Shown here piece by piece: positions 1 to 8,781 of a DNA stretch of 45,966 nt (position 1 is its first letter; every line of letters starts with the position of its first letter). A model generated the notes under the pieces. It saw only the letters and a program-made list of their open reading frames with translations. It did not search any database and was not told the DNA's origin. The stretch is from the NCBI GenBank assembly GCA_009731375.1, contig BJOX01000340.1, forward strand, positions 319,471 through 365,436, read 5' to 3'. The position numbers and the translations under genes were made by a program. Source of the DNA: Paulinella micropora. Its lineage: Eukaryota > Cercozoa > Imbricatea > Euglyphida.

Positions 1-336
1 GGGTTCTGACACGGTGGCACCCGCCCCTGATGCCACGGCCCCGGGGGACCCCCCCCACCCCTCCCCTCTTTTTCCCCCGCGGTGGTGGTGGCTGTCAGAA
101 CCCCGACACGTATTGTTATAGCGCAGCGTAACGGCCCAGGTGTGGGTTCTGACACAGTGGGCTCCGGTGCCACCTGCCAGAACCCTGCCAAGTATGATTA
201 TAGCGGAGAGTAACGGACAAGGTGTGGGTTCTGACACGGTGGCCCCACCACGGGAAAAAAGAGGGGGAGGAGGGGGGCCCCCCTGTGCCCTGGCATCAGG
301 TGGCACCCAACCAGAACCCTGCCAGGTAAGAGTATA
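1..336. repeat. Left-end repeat cluster outside the matched inverted repeat
   Basis: GC-rich non-coding DNA made of degenerate units that alternate GGTTCTGACAC and its inverse TGCCAGAACCC, at about 1, 82, 140, 175, 221 and 312. Several units also carry a GCGGAGCGTAACGGCCAAGG-like box (about 118, 190 and 337). The same words recur in 337-730. This part has no counterpart beyond the right inverted repeat, so it is either a left-side expansion of the terminal array or viral DNA lost from the right end. Short ORFs across it are compositional and are not called. Confidence 0.75.
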
Positions 337-672
337 GCGGAGCGTAACGGCCAAGGTGTGGGGTTCTGACAGAGTGGGCTGTGGTGGCCCCTGCCAGAAC
401 CCCGCCAGCTAGGTTTATTTATATGGTAAATAAAAGTGGCTCAGGTGTGGGTTCTGACACGGTGGCACCGAGCACCGGAAATTTCAGGTGGCCTGTCAGA
501 ACCCCTCCAGCTAGGTTTATTTATATGGTAAATAAAAGTGGCTCAGGTGTGGGTTCTGACAAGGGGGCACCGGCCACCGGATTTTTCAGGTGGCTGGATT
601 AGAGGGAGGGGGAGGGGGCCCCCGCTGCCAGGGTACCGACAAAGACGCCGCCGGTGGCACCTGCCAGAACCG
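337..672 (+). repeat. Left terminal inverted repeat
   Basis: The reverse complement of 40867-41100 aligns here from the GCGGAGCG box at 337 to the CAGAACC box at about 672, with roughly eight or nine mismatches by eye. The left copy is 336 bp and the right 234 bp; the difference is exactly one extra 102-bp tandem unit on the left. A shared AT-rich core around TTTATTTATATGGTAAATAA lies inside the GC-rich repeat. Inverted repeats bounding a virus-like gene set mark the ends of a linear viral genome or of an integrated element. Confidence 0.9.
395..598 (+). repeat. 102-bp tandem duplication inside the left inverted repeat
   Basis: Two copies, starting at about 395 and 497, each run from CAGAACCCC through the ATATGGTAAATAA core to a GGTTCTGACA box and a CACCGG..TTTCAGGTGG block. 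The right inverted repeat has a single copy. The copies differ at several bases, so this is not a simple assembly duplication. Confidence 0.85.
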
Positions 673-748
673 TGGATTTTGGAGGGTGGGGCGGGGGTTG
701 GCGAACCTGGCGGGCAACGTGGGTTCTGACAAGGGTGGCACCGCTCTC

Positions 749-764
749 ATTTTTTAATTCTCTG
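749..764 (+). promoter_or_regulatory. Candidate promoter box (A/T tract then TTCTCTG)
   Basis: ATTTTTTAATTCTCTG lies 27 bp before the ATG at 791. The same A/T tract followed by YTCTSTGG recurs before many genes here, for example on the minus strand at 17604-17623, 14850-14869 and 22553-22572. It is a candidate promoter or initiator element, inferred from recurrence only. Confidence 0.5.
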
Positions 765-790
765 TTTTAATACTATAACAGTGCTCCGGC

Positions 791-1009
791 ATGCTAGCTG
801 TTTGTCCTACTTGCGGCGCCTGCTTTTTTGAAGGCCAGCTCTACTGGTCCGGCACAGGCAAGAGAGGCGACCCCCGGGACTTGGCCTCGCTAGTGTGCCG
901 CCCTTATGGCGACGGCGCCTGTATTAACCCCGCTCGCGACGTCCCCGGCGGAGACACTTGGGAAGAACGCATGCGCTTTGTCGACAATTTTCTAGATGAG
1001 ATCCTGTAA
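791..1009 (+). CDS. Small Cys-rich protein, 72 aa
   Basis: The 72-residue ORF opens with a CPTCG knuckle at residues 5-9. Further cysteines at about residues 36 and 44 sit in an SLVCRPYGDGACINPA segment, followed by a GGDTWEERMRF tail. This is compatible with a small zinc-binding fold. I have the impression that short proteins with a CxxC, an LxxLVC..C.NP core and a GxTWExR tail occur in other large eukaryotic DNA viruses, but I cannot name a family. It is the first gene inside the left inverted repeat, has a candidate promoter box at 749-764, and is followed by the fibre gene after 49 bp. Function unknown. Confidence 0.7.
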   Translation: MLAVCPTCGACFFEGQLYWSGTGKRGDPRDLASLVCRPYGDGACINPARDVPGGDTWEERMRFVDNFLDEIL

Positions 1010-1058
1010 ACTAATTAAAAAAACTTCTCCTCTTATTATATTATTTAATCAGCAACAA

Positions 1059-4000
1059 ATGGAAGTTGCGAGGTCGTACAAACGGCGTCGCTTGGATGGA
1101 GCGGCCGACGATTTCGTGCTACCGGTCGACGGACAGGCCGGCGACGTTTTGATTAGTGACGGTGACGGAGGCGTGAGATGGGCAGCGGGCGGCGTGGCCG
1201 CGAACGAGGCGGTAGCGCTTAATACAGCTCACAGACTGACTACGTCCGGGAACCCGCACTTGGTCGATTTAGCGGACCTGATTACCTTGACGCTGGACAC
1301 CGAAGCGAAAACTAACCAGCCGGCCGGGATGACTTCTAACAGCTCCGCTGGCTTTGTGGCCTCGGCCTCTAGCAATTCCGCCCAGGCCTACCTGGCCTTT
1401 GACAGCGACTTTTCGACCTTGTGGGGCACCACTGCGCCCGACAGCTACAGCGGCAACAACTACACTGCCATGATCGAGACGATGGTCGATAATCTCCCTG
1501 TAGCGGGCGCGTGGCTCCAGCTCGATCTACCGATGCACGCCAAGGTCACTGCTTACCACTTCACGTCTGCGGGGGCTATTACCGCGCCCAGAGACTGGGT
1601 AGTTGCTTACAGCGCGGACGGCAGCCGGTGGTTCACTTGGGACAGCCAGACGGCCCAGACCTTTGTCGGCGACAGCCTGCGCACGTTCACGCCGGCAACC
1701 TCGGCCGACTACGCTCGGTACCTGCGCGTAATCTGCACTAAAAACAACGGGGCGGGGGTTTGGTACATGCGGAGCCTGGCTTTCGACTACCAGCTATACA
1801 ATGCCGGCTGCCTCGAGAACACCAGCTACCCTACCAAGGCCTCGCAGCTAGCGCCCAAGGCGTACGTCGACCACCAGGTGGCAGGAGCAGTGAAGTTCCC
1901 GTCGATCATGCCTACCCAAGACGACTGTGTCGTGACCATGGACCCAGACGGCTCGATCTTTGCGGTCAAGGACAGGACGCTCAAGCAGCCGTCTTTAGCT
2001 CCAAATGCCAATGGCGCGATCGTGCTCATGGACACCGACTACACGGTCACGACGATCCCGGACACTCTCGCGAGGCTGCCTAACCCTCTGCCCGCCTCGG
2101 CCGCGCAGCTGGTGACGGTCGACCCGGACGGTGTGCTAGGCCTGAGCAGCCAATTAAGCTCGTCGACGCTCACGCTGACAGGGGCTGGCGGCAACAGCAC
2201 TCTTTCGGCTCCTTCCAGTGGGTCTTGTGCACTCAAGCTGCCGGCCTCCCTTCCTGCAAGTACGAAGCTGTTGGCGGCCGGAGCGGACGGGGCCATGAGC
2301 TACGCGGAGGGCGACTTCTTGCCCATGCCCGTCACTAGCGGCATACTGGTGAAGGAAACGGGCGTGATCAACACCAAGACGATAGAGGATCTCTTCCGAC
2401 AGGCTAGCGGCGCGCTCGCTGTAGGCTACCTGGCCGGCGGGGACATGAAGCAAGGGGCAGCCAGCATAGCGATAGGCGATTATACTGGGATGGTTACGCA
2501 AGGCTCGGGCGCTGTCGCAGTGGGAGATACTACCGGAAACGAGAATCAAGGCGACAACGCCGTAGCGATAGGCGCGACGGCGGGCAATACCAACCAAGGG
2601 GCGCGATCCGTGGCGATAGGATATTATGCGGGCACCACAAACCAAGGAGCGCGGTCCGTAGCTATCGGGTCACATGCGGGCGCCGTGTTGGGGGCGGACA
2701 GCATTGCGATTGGCGGGTGCGATAACGCCCTATCGGTACCTGCAACAAACGCGATCGTGCTGAACGCGAGCGGTGCGGACATGAATGTTAGCACAGCTGG
2801 TTCGACTACCATCAGGCCGGTGAGGTCGGGCCAAGCGAGCGGTTCAGGCCAGATGGTGCTGCAGTACAACCCGAGCACGTACGAAATGTCCCAAAGCAAT
2901 TTCTCGCTGCCTAGCTCGCTGCCTGCCAGCACCAGCTTGGTGTCGCTGGGCTCCAACGGCACGCTGCTGCACGGGGACCAGGCCATCTATCATGGCCTGA
3001 GCTTTGTAGCCACTTCGTATGTGAAGAAGCCCGACAGCATGACGAGCAACAGCTGGAACGGCCTGGTCGCGAGCGCGTCCACTTCAGGGAACGGCGCTGC
3101 TTTCGATGCCTTCAATACGGGGATAGACGCCTGGCAGAGCAACACTGATACCTACAATACTACGAGCGGCGCCTACCTTTCCAATGTCAGCAGAACGTTT
3201 TCGGGTGTAGCGTACCCTGGCGAGTGGCTCCAACTGGATTTTGGCACCGGAGTTGTCCTGCAACAGTACTGCCTGCAAAACTACACTAGTATCCTGGGTA
3301 GATCGCCGAAGACCTGGCAAGTGGGCACGTCGACAGACGGCACTACCTGGACGCTCTGGCACACTGGCTCGTACACCTTTGTTGACGGAAGTTCCATCAC
3401 CTTTACGCCGGCCGACACTGCCAGGGTCGCCCGGTATGTGGCCATCGTGGTTGCTTCCATAAAGGGGGGAGGAGGAACATCCCGCTATTGTGCAATCGTA
3501 CACTTTGGTTTCGACTACACTGTGTATCCTGCGATCAAGAACATAGCGGTGCCGCTCGTCAGCACGGACGCCACCAACAAGGCCTACGTAGACGGGCACA
3601 CACACACGTCGCCACTGACGATTGGTACCAGCACGATCGCGAGCACGGGGACGGTTGCGCTGAGCTTGCCCAGTGCGCTGCCCGCCAGCACTTCGCTGAC
3701 GTCGCTGACCTCTGCGGGGCAGCTGAGTGCCTCTGCGCTCAAGGTGCCCGTGTCCTTGCCTGGCAGCACTTTGCTAGTGACACTCGACTCTGGTGGCCAG
3801 CTAGCGACAGGGGCTGCTAGCTCGCTGTCACTCAGCGGGGCTGGAGGCACCAGCACCCTTTCCGCTCCGGCGTCCGGCACCTCTGCACTCAAGCTGCCGA
3901 CCGCACTACCAAGCAGTACTAGCTTGGTGTCGCTGGGCTCCGACGGCGCGCTGCTGTACGGGGACCAGGCTATCTCGCATGGTCTGAGCCTTGTAGCCAC

Positions 4001-6332
4001 TTCGTACGTGAAGAAGCCCGACAGCATGGCGAGTAACAGCTGGAACGGCCTGGTCGCGAGTGCGTCCACTTCCGGGAACGGCAACGCGTACGACGGCTTC
4101 AATACGGGCTCAAACTTTTCCTGGCAGAGCAACACTAGTACCTACAATGCCACGAGCGGCGCCTACACTTCCAGTTCCAGCAAGACGTTTTCGGGCGTAG
4201 TGTACCCCGGAGAGTGGCTCCAGCTAGATTTTGGCACTGGGGTCGTCCTGCAACAGTACTACCTGCAAGCCCAGTCCAGCGGTCTGGATAAATCACCAAA
4301 GACATGGCAGGTGGGCACGTCGTTAGACGGCACTACCTGGACGCTGTGGCACACTAGCTCGTACACCTTTGTCGATGGCAGTTCCATCACTCTTGCGCCG
4401 ACCGACACCGCCAGGGCCGCCCGGTACGTGGCCATCGTGGTTGCTACTATCAAGGCAGGAGGGAGTTCTAGCTGGTGCGGAATCAACCACTTTGGCTTTG
4501 ACTACACCTCGTGCCCCGCGATCAAGAACATAGCGGCACCGCTCACCACCACCGACGCTGCCAACAAGGCCTACGTAGACGGGCACACGCATACGTCGCC
4601 AATGACGATCGGCACCTCTACGATTGCGAGCACGGGGACGGTCGCGCTGAGTCTACCTAGCGCGCTGCCTGCCAGCACTTCTCTGACGTCGCTGACCTCT
4701 GCGGGGCAACTAAGCGCCTCTGCGCTCAAGGTGCCGGTGTCTCTGCCTGGTAGCACTTTGCTGGTGACACTTGATTCTAGTGGCCAGCTAGCGACAGGGG
4801 CTGCTAGCTCACTGTCACTTAGCGGGGCGGGCGGCACCAGCACGCTCTCCGCTCCGGCTTCTGGTTCTTCTGCACTCCTGCTGCCGACCGCGCTGCCGTC
4901 CAACACGTCCTTCGTCTCCTTGTCCAGCGGAGGGCAGTTAGCCGCCTCTTCTGTCAGAGTGCCTGCTAGCCTGCCCGGCTCGACGTCTTTGGTCACGCTG
5001 GACTCGGCGGGTCAGCTTGCGGCCAGCTCGTTGTTGCCAGCCTCCACGCCGGCCCAGACTGCCGTTCTGAGCCTGACTTCTGCGGGGCAGATGGTGACCC
5101 AGAGCACTTCCACCACGGTTGTGACTTCTGGCTCGGTGGCGCTGCCGACCTGGACTTCCATGTCGGCCTATACGCCTACCACGGACCCTAACTGGGTGCT
5201 CAGCCACTCTTCCGCGCAAGTAAGCCAGGAGAGCTGGAGAGTTTTCGATGGTGTCGCTGCCAATGGCTGGACTAGCCTCGGCAACTACAACTCGGACGGG
5301 AGTATCAACACGACCAACAACGCCGTTACCAACGTGGGCGGCAGCAACGTGTACGGCGAGTACTTTACGCTCCAGCACACGCGGCGCCGGTACAGGATCA
5401 CGAGCTTCGCGTTGACCAACGGAGTTACTCTTAGTACCTCAACCAAAAGCTTCACGTTGGCGGGGTCGGACAATGGCAGTACCTGGACACTGGTCTGGTC
5501 GGGTAACTTCTCTTTTACCACGACGTCACAGACCCTGAACTCGAGCGCGCCCGCTTCGACCGCGTTCTATTACTACCACCGGTTTATTGTCACTTCGGTA
5601 CATTCGAGTGCCGCGTCCGTCGTGGGGACCTTTGCGCCCGTCGTTGAGTCCGAGGGTGTGTCGGCCACTGCCACTGGCCTCACGGGCGTGGATTCGATCG
5701 TGTGCGGCAAAAACACGCTGAAGTTGCCGACCGCGCTGCCCTCCGCCGGCACGGATCGCGTGCTCCAGCTCAACGACCTCGGCGAGTTCGAGCTAGGCAC
5801 CTGGGACCGAGGCCATTGGCTGACGAGTGACACGGCCGTCTCTGTTAATAGTGGAACTGGCAGGAAGATCCCGGTCGATGGCGTAGTGAGGCTGGCGCCC
5901 GTGTACGGCAACATCACCGTAAGCCATGCCAACGGCTTCACGACCTGGCAGAACACGTCCGGTATGCCCAGGAAATGGCTGATCACTGCCTCGTTCAAGT
6001 TTATTACTTCGGCAGCGGCTACCAACAACCCGCCGACCAGTGGCGCCTTTTACGATGTCTGGGTCGAAAGGAATTCAGTGAGACCCGCCTCAAGCACCGG
6101 CGTACAACAGACAGAAGGTAATTTTGAGGTAACAGGGGGCGCCCATGGGCTCTATGGCAACGGGCGGTACACTTCGCTAAGCCTGTCGGGTATCATGGAA
6201 GTGGCAGCGAACGAGTATATTTGGTTCGAAGCTTACGGCGACACACAAGGCGCTGTCACCTGGAAACTTGTTATTGGTGGGACGGCTGTTTACGAAAGGG
6301 GCGGAGTGACCATTACCGAGATTCCGGGCTGA
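1059..6332 (+). CDS. Giant fibre / attachment protein with discoidin-like, YadA-head-like and C1q-like parts, 1757 aa
   Basis: The ATG at 1059 is preferred: the in-frame ATG at 996 lies inside the upstream gene, and an AATTAAAAAAAC tract sits between. The N-terminus has a basic SYKRRRLDG segment and a fibre-like GQAGDVLISDGDGGVRW motif. Four F5/8-type (discoidin-like) domains lie at about residues 90-247, 660-823, 987-1153 and 1367-1523, recognised by SNSWNG..ASAS, GEWLQLDFGTG and SxDGTTWTLWH patterns. Residues 447-555 carry AIG/AVG repeats like trimeric-autotransporter (Hep_Hag) heads. Short LPASTSLTSLTSAGQL repeats link the domains. The last 150 residues resemble a C1q/TNF-like jelly-roll tip. 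Together this suggests a trimeric virion fibre binding glycans or membranes. Domains are read by eye; the role is inferred. Confidence 0.85.
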   Translation: MEVARSYKRRRLDGAADDFVLPVDGQAGDVLISDGDGGVRWAAGGVAANEAVALNTAHRLTTSGNPHLVDLADLITLTLDTEAKTNQPAGMTSNSSAGFVASASSNSAQAYLAFDSDFSTLWGTTAPDSYSGNNYTAMIETMVDNLPVAGAWLQLDLPMHAKVTAYHFTSAGAITAPRDWVVAYSADGSRWFTWDSQTAQTFVGDSLRTFTPATSADYARYLRVICTKNNGAGVWYMRSLAFDYQLYNAGCLENTSYPTKASQLAPKAYVDHQVAGAVKFPSIMPTQDDCVVTMDPDGSIFAVKDRTLKQPSLAPNANGAIVLMDTDYTVTTIPDTLARLPNPLPASAAQLVTVDPDGVLGLSSQLSSSTLTLTGAGGNSTLSAPSSGSCALKLPASLPASTKLLAAGADGAMSYAEGDFLPMPVTSGILVKETGVINTKTIEDLFRQASGALAVGYLAGGDMKQGAASIAIGDYTGMVTQGSGAVAVGDTTGNENQGDNAVAIGATAGNTNQGARSVAIGYYAGTTNQGARSVAIGSHAGAVLGADSIAIGGCDNALSVPATNAIVLNASGADMNVSTAGSTTIRPVRSGQASGSGQMVLQYNPSTYEMSQSNFSLPSSLPASTSLVSLGSNGTLLHGDQAIYHGLSFVATSYVKKPDSMTSNSWNGLVASASTSGNGAAFDAFNTGIDAWQSNTDTYNTTSGAYLSNVSRTFSGVAYPGEWLQLDFGTGVVLQQYCLQNYTSILGRSPKTWQVGTSTDGTTWTLWHTGSYTFVDGSSITFTPADTARVARYVAIVVASIKGGGGTSRYCAIVHFGFDYTVYPAIKNIAVPLVSTDATNKAYVDGHTHTSPLTIGTSTIASTGTVALSLPSALPASTSLTSLTSAGQLSASALKVPVSLPGSTLLVTLDSGGQLATGAASSLSLSGAGGTSTLSAPASGTSALKLPTALPSSTSLVSLGSDGALLYGDQAISHGLSLVATSYVKKPDSMASNSWNGLVASASTSGNGNAYDGFNTGSNFSWQSNTSTYNATSGAYTSSSSKTFSGVVYPGEWLQLDFGTGVVLQQYYLQAQSSGLDKSPKTWQVGTSLDGTTWTLWHTSSYTFVDGSSITLAPTDTARAARYVAIVVATIKAGGSSSWCGINHFGFDYTSCPAIKNIAAPLTTTDAANKAYVDGHTHTSPMTIGTSTIASTGTVALSLPSALPASTSLTSLTSAGQLSASALKVPVSLPGSTLLVTLDSSGQLATGAASSLSLSGAGGTSTLSAPASGSSALLLPTALPSNTSFVSLSSGGQLAASSVRVPASLPGSTSLVTLDSAGQLAASSLLPASTPAQTAVLSLTSAGQMVTQSTSTTVVTSGSVALPTWTSMSAYTPTTDPNWVLSHSSAQVSQESWRVFDGVAANGWTSLGNYNSDGSINTTNNAVTNVGGSNVYGEYFTLQHTRRRYRITSFALTNGVTLSTSTKSFTLAGSDNGSTWTLVWSGNFSFTTTSQTLNSSAPASTAFYYYHRFIVTSVHSSAASVVGTFAPVVESEGVSATATGLTGVDSIVCGKNTLKLPTALPSAGTDRVLQLNDLGEFELGTWDRGHWLTSDTAVSVNSGTGRKIPVDGVVRLAPVYGNITVSHANGFTTWQNTSGMPRKWLITASFKFITSAAATNNPPTSGAFYDVWVERNSVRPASSTGVQQTEGNFEVTGGAHGLYGNGRYTSLSLSGIMEVAANEYIWFEAYGDTQGAVTWKLVIGGTAVYERGGVTITEIPG
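2920..4886 (+). repeat. 987-bp internal duplication in the fibre gene
   Basis: Two near-identical units of 987 bp (329 residues) follow each other, aligned for example on AGCTTGGTGTCGCTGGGCTC at 2934 and 3921. Each holds one discoidin-like domain plus its linker repeats. The phase is kept, so the duplication adds a domain without breaking the frame. It indicates fibre lengthening by domain duplication. Confidence 0.85.
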
Positions 6333-6373
6333 TTTTTTTTCTTTCGAGTCTGTATTTTTTAATTAAAAAAGAA

Positions 6374-6658
6374 ATGGACGCGTTGCGACAGGCACTAGCC
6401 GAGAACGAGAACGAGCTGGCCACGTGCCTAGCCCGCCGCCGGATCCTGGCCGTAGAGCGAGAGAAGTTACAGCTGCAGATCGCGCTCCGTGAAAAGGTCT
6501 GTGGTTGCAGGGAGACACGCCTGCAGATCAAACAGTTGATCCAGCAAGAAGAGGAGGCGGAGGCGGCCGCCGAGTCTGCCGCCCACGCGGCCGTCGAGGC
6601 CGAAATGGCACTAGAAGAGACGGTCGTGGACATGCTGCCTGACACCATCAATGGCTAG
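6374..6658 (+). CDS. Small coiled-coil protein, 94 aa
   Basis: The ATG at 6374 directly follows TTTTTTAATTAAAAAAGAA, like several other viral starts here, so it is preferred over upstream in-frame codons inside the fibre gene. The protein is almost entirely charged helix with heptad-like leucines (residues 1-45), a CGCRETRL segment, and a Glu/Ala-rich stretch (about 55-80). Its stop shares the CTAG tetranucleotide with the convergent RNR small-subunit gene. It may be a small virion or assembly protein; no family recognised. Confidence 0.65.
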   Translation: MDALRQALAENENELATCLARRRILAVEREKLQLQIALREKVCGCRETRLQIKQLIQQEEEAEAAAESAAHAAVEAEMALEETVVDMLPDTING

Positions 6659-7632
6659 AAGTCCTGGTCTAGGCCCCATTCCGGCTCCTTGGCCGGCGCC
6701 CGTGCGTACTCGCTCACTCTTTTCTCGAAAAAGTTGGTCTTGCCTACCACGCCTAGCTGCTCCATGAAGGGCAGAGGGCATTTGGCCACCCCGTACAGCT
6801 TTTCGCTCAGGCCCAAGTTCTGCAGCAGGCCGTCGGCCACGAACTCAACGTACCGTTCCATCAGCGTGGCGTTCAGGCCCAGCAAGGCCACCGGCAGCGA
6901 CTCGCTGATGAACCTCCGCTCGACCTCGACACAGCCGGCCACGATCTGGAAAATGCGCGACATCTGCAGCTTGTTCGACACGTGGTGCTTGTACAAGTGG
7001 CACGCGAACAGGCCGTGCTGTGTCTCGTCCCGCGCAATAAACTCGTTGCTGGTGCACAGGCCCTGCAGCAGGCCCGGGTGCTTTTGTTTCAGCCAAAAGA
7101 TGGAGGCGAAAGAAGAGGCGAACTGGACAAGTTCCACACAAGCGAACGCCACCAGCCGCTCGGCAAACGAAGACCGGGCCGGGCTGAGCCACTGCAGCGC
7201 CCACTTGGCTTTTTGTGCGACGGTCGGGACCTGCGTGATCGCATTGAACAACTTGTCTTTTTCTTGCTGGTCGCTGATGATCGTATCGATCAACAGGCTG
7301 TAGGTCCGCGAGTGTTCGGCCTCATTAAAAATCTGGTAAGAATAAAAAAGTCTCGCTTCACTGAACTGCACTTCGGCCAAAAAATTAGCGGCCAGGTTTT
7401 CTTGGATGATGCCGTCGCTCGAGGCGAAGAAGCCCAGCACCATCTTAATAAAATGCCTTTCGTCCTCGCTCAGTTTCTTGAAATCGGCCTGTTCCCTGCT
7501 TAGGTCTAGCTCATCTGCTGTCCAGAACGACCGCAGGGAAGCTTCATAGAATGAATACAGGTCCGGACGCCGTATCGGGAAGAGACAAAATCGCGATGCT
7601 TCCGGCACGAGCAGTTTTTCTTCAGTGTCCAT
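6655..7632 (-). CDS. Ribonucleoside-diphosphate reductase small subunit (R2), 325 aa
   Basis: Class Ia R2 makes the tyrosyl radical used by the large subunit to reduce ribonucleotides to dNTPs. Visible family motifs are SRFCLFPIRRPDLY near the N-terminus, the WTADELDL metal-ligand segment, SSDGIIQENL, FNEAEHSRTYSLL (E..H ligands and the radical Tyr), ACVELVQFASSFASIFWLK, ARDETQH (E..H ligands) and the C-terminal NFFEKRVSEYA with an acidic/Phe end that docks on R1. The ATG at 7632 is used; the frame extends upstream to 7677 only through a GTG. Length fits the family. Its partner is at 29790-32057. The gene is compact and intronless. Confidence 0.97.
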   Translation of the reverse strand: MDTEEKLLVPEASRFCLFPIRRPDLYSFYEASLRSFWTADELDLSREQADFKKLSEDERHFIKMVLGFFASSDGIIQENLAANFLAEVQFSEARLFYSYQIFNEAEHSRTYSLLIDTIISDQQEKDKLFNAITQVPTVAQKAKWALQWLSPARSSFAERLVAFACVELVQFASSFASIFWLKQKHPGLLQGLCTSNEFIARDETQHGLFACHLYKHHVSNKLQMSRIFQIVAGCVEVERRFISESLPVALLGLNATLMERYVEFVADGLLQNLGLSEKLYGVAKCPLPFMEQLGVVGKTNFFEKRVSEYARAPAKEPEWGLDQDF

Positions 7633-7747
7633 AATTCGCTCAGCTGCCGGTTGTCCAGTTTCAGCAAGGCCATTCACTCCCTTTTAATACTAAAGGAAAG
7701 AGGATATATTTTTTTCTTATGGCGCAAAACAACAACAAAGACTGACT

Positions 7748-8095
7748 ATGTTGCAAAGACGTAAGACCGAACAACGGCTGATGCCCTCGTCGCAGGAGTC
7801 CATCGCCGTAACCTCGCACGAGCTCGCACTCGAGCTCAAGCGCACATACAGCGATTTCTCTTGGCAGAGCGTGCCGCAGCTCATTGTCCACGGGGTCAAG
7901 TACCTTGCTCTCTATACTAACCACACGGGCGAGGAGAAGAAGCAGATCCTCGTTGCAGTGCTCGTGGACTTGTGTCCCGACGACAACGTGGACAAGCTGA
8001 TCCCGCCCGTGGTTGATGTTATCTGGGAGCTCGTGAAGGCCGCCCTCGCTACCAACTGCTGCGAGCTGTGTCCCAAGGTCTGCACTATCAGCTAA
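7748..8095 (+). CDS. Unknown helical protein, 115 aa
   Basis: A 115-residue protein with a mostly helical, moderately hydrophobic centre (QLIVHGVKYLALY and LIPPVVDVIWELVKAAL) and a cysteine-rich C-terminus (NCCELCPKVC). It is divergent from the RNR small subunit across a shared 115-bp AT-containing intergenic region. Its stop overlaps that of the SLATT-like gene in the tetranucleotide CTAA. I do not recognise the family; the LIPPVVD.IW segment could be amphipathic and membrane-associated. Confidence 0.65.
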   Translation: MLQRRKTEQRLMPSSQESIAVTSHELALELKRTYSDFSWQSVPQLIVHGVKYLALYTNHTGEEKKQILVAVLVDLCPDDNVDKLIPPVVDVIWELVKAALATNCCELCPKVCTIS

Positions 8096-8754
8096 GCAGG
8101 CATCGGGATCAAGTGCCGGCCCAGCGTCACGGGCGTGCCGTGGTGGATCCTGACCGGTTCGCCGCTCGTCACCATCTGTGCACGCGCTTTGGCCAGCTTC
8201 TCGCGGTCCAGGCGGTGCGCCCACAACACCACTGACGGTATAACTTGCTCGTTCGAGCGCACTTTCTCCAGGGCCATGGTAATCTTGACCAGCAGCACGT
8301 CCGCCGCTAATCTAAAGCGCCTCTTCTTGGCCATCTCGACAGACAGCTCGTTCTTGACCATTTCAAAGAGGATCTCGCAGGAGAAGTGGCGCTCTGCTTT
8401 CTGTCCAAAGTTGAAAAAGCTGTTGGTGCCGGAGACGATGGCTACTACGATCAGGCAGGTCACGCTGACCCAGTCGTAGCCCGCCCGGCCCGCTTCACAT
8501 GCCTTAAAACCGAAGTTGCCCACAATAACGGAACAGATCGCCGGCACGATCGTAGACAGCAAGCCAAACAACAGAAAACGGTTATAGTAGTAGTAGCCGG
8601 CCGAGTTGTTGAGGCGCGCGTGCAGCGCGCATTCGTCCACCACGCTGGCAAAATAAGACTCGTGGCGCGAGGACCATTTTTCTTCCTCTCGCTTTACGTC
8701 CGAGTCATCCGAGTCGTGCGAGTCCTCCCGCGGTATCACGACTTTCTCGTCCAT
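8092..8754 (-). CDS. Two-TM membrane protein, SLATT-like, 220 aa
   Basis: An acidic, serine-rich N-terminus (residues 1-30) precedes a helix ending YYYYNRFLLF, a first TM segment (FLLFGLLSTIVPAICSVIVG) and a second (WVSVTCLIVVAIVSGTNSFF), then FNFGQKAERHFSCEILFEMV and a long cytosolic helical tail. Two close TM segments followed by a helix with aromatic and basic residues is the layout of SLATT/DUF4231 proteins, known mostly from bacterial immune operons but also seen in large DNA viruses. Assignment is by layout, not alignment. Overlaps the convergent 7748-8095 gene by 4 bp. Confidence 0.7.
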   Translation of the reverse strand: MDEKVVIPREDSHDSDDSDVKREEEKWSSRHESYFASVVDECALHARLNNSAGYYYYNRFLLFGLLSTIVPAICSVIVGNFGFKACEAGRAGYDWVSVTCLIVVAIVSGTNSFFNFGQKAERHFSCEILFEMVKNELSVEMAKKRRFRLAADVLLVKITMALEKVRSNEQVIPSVVLWAHRLDREKLAKARAQMVTSGEPVRIHHGTPVTLGRHLIPMPA

Positions 8755-8781
8755 CTGTTAAAAGAAAGTTTGCGACAAGAT

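Noticed and set aside
140-729. Short ORFs in the left terminal repeats
   Set aside because: They follow the repeat units and change with copy number; no conserved protein features.
996-1058. Start of the fibre gene at ATG 996
   Set aside because: It overlaps the upstream gene and runs through the AATTAAAAAAAC leader; ATG 1059 is in better context.
7633-7677. GTG-initiated extension of the RNR small subunit
   Set aside because: Non-ATG start; the R2 family N-terminus begins naturally at the ATG at 7632.
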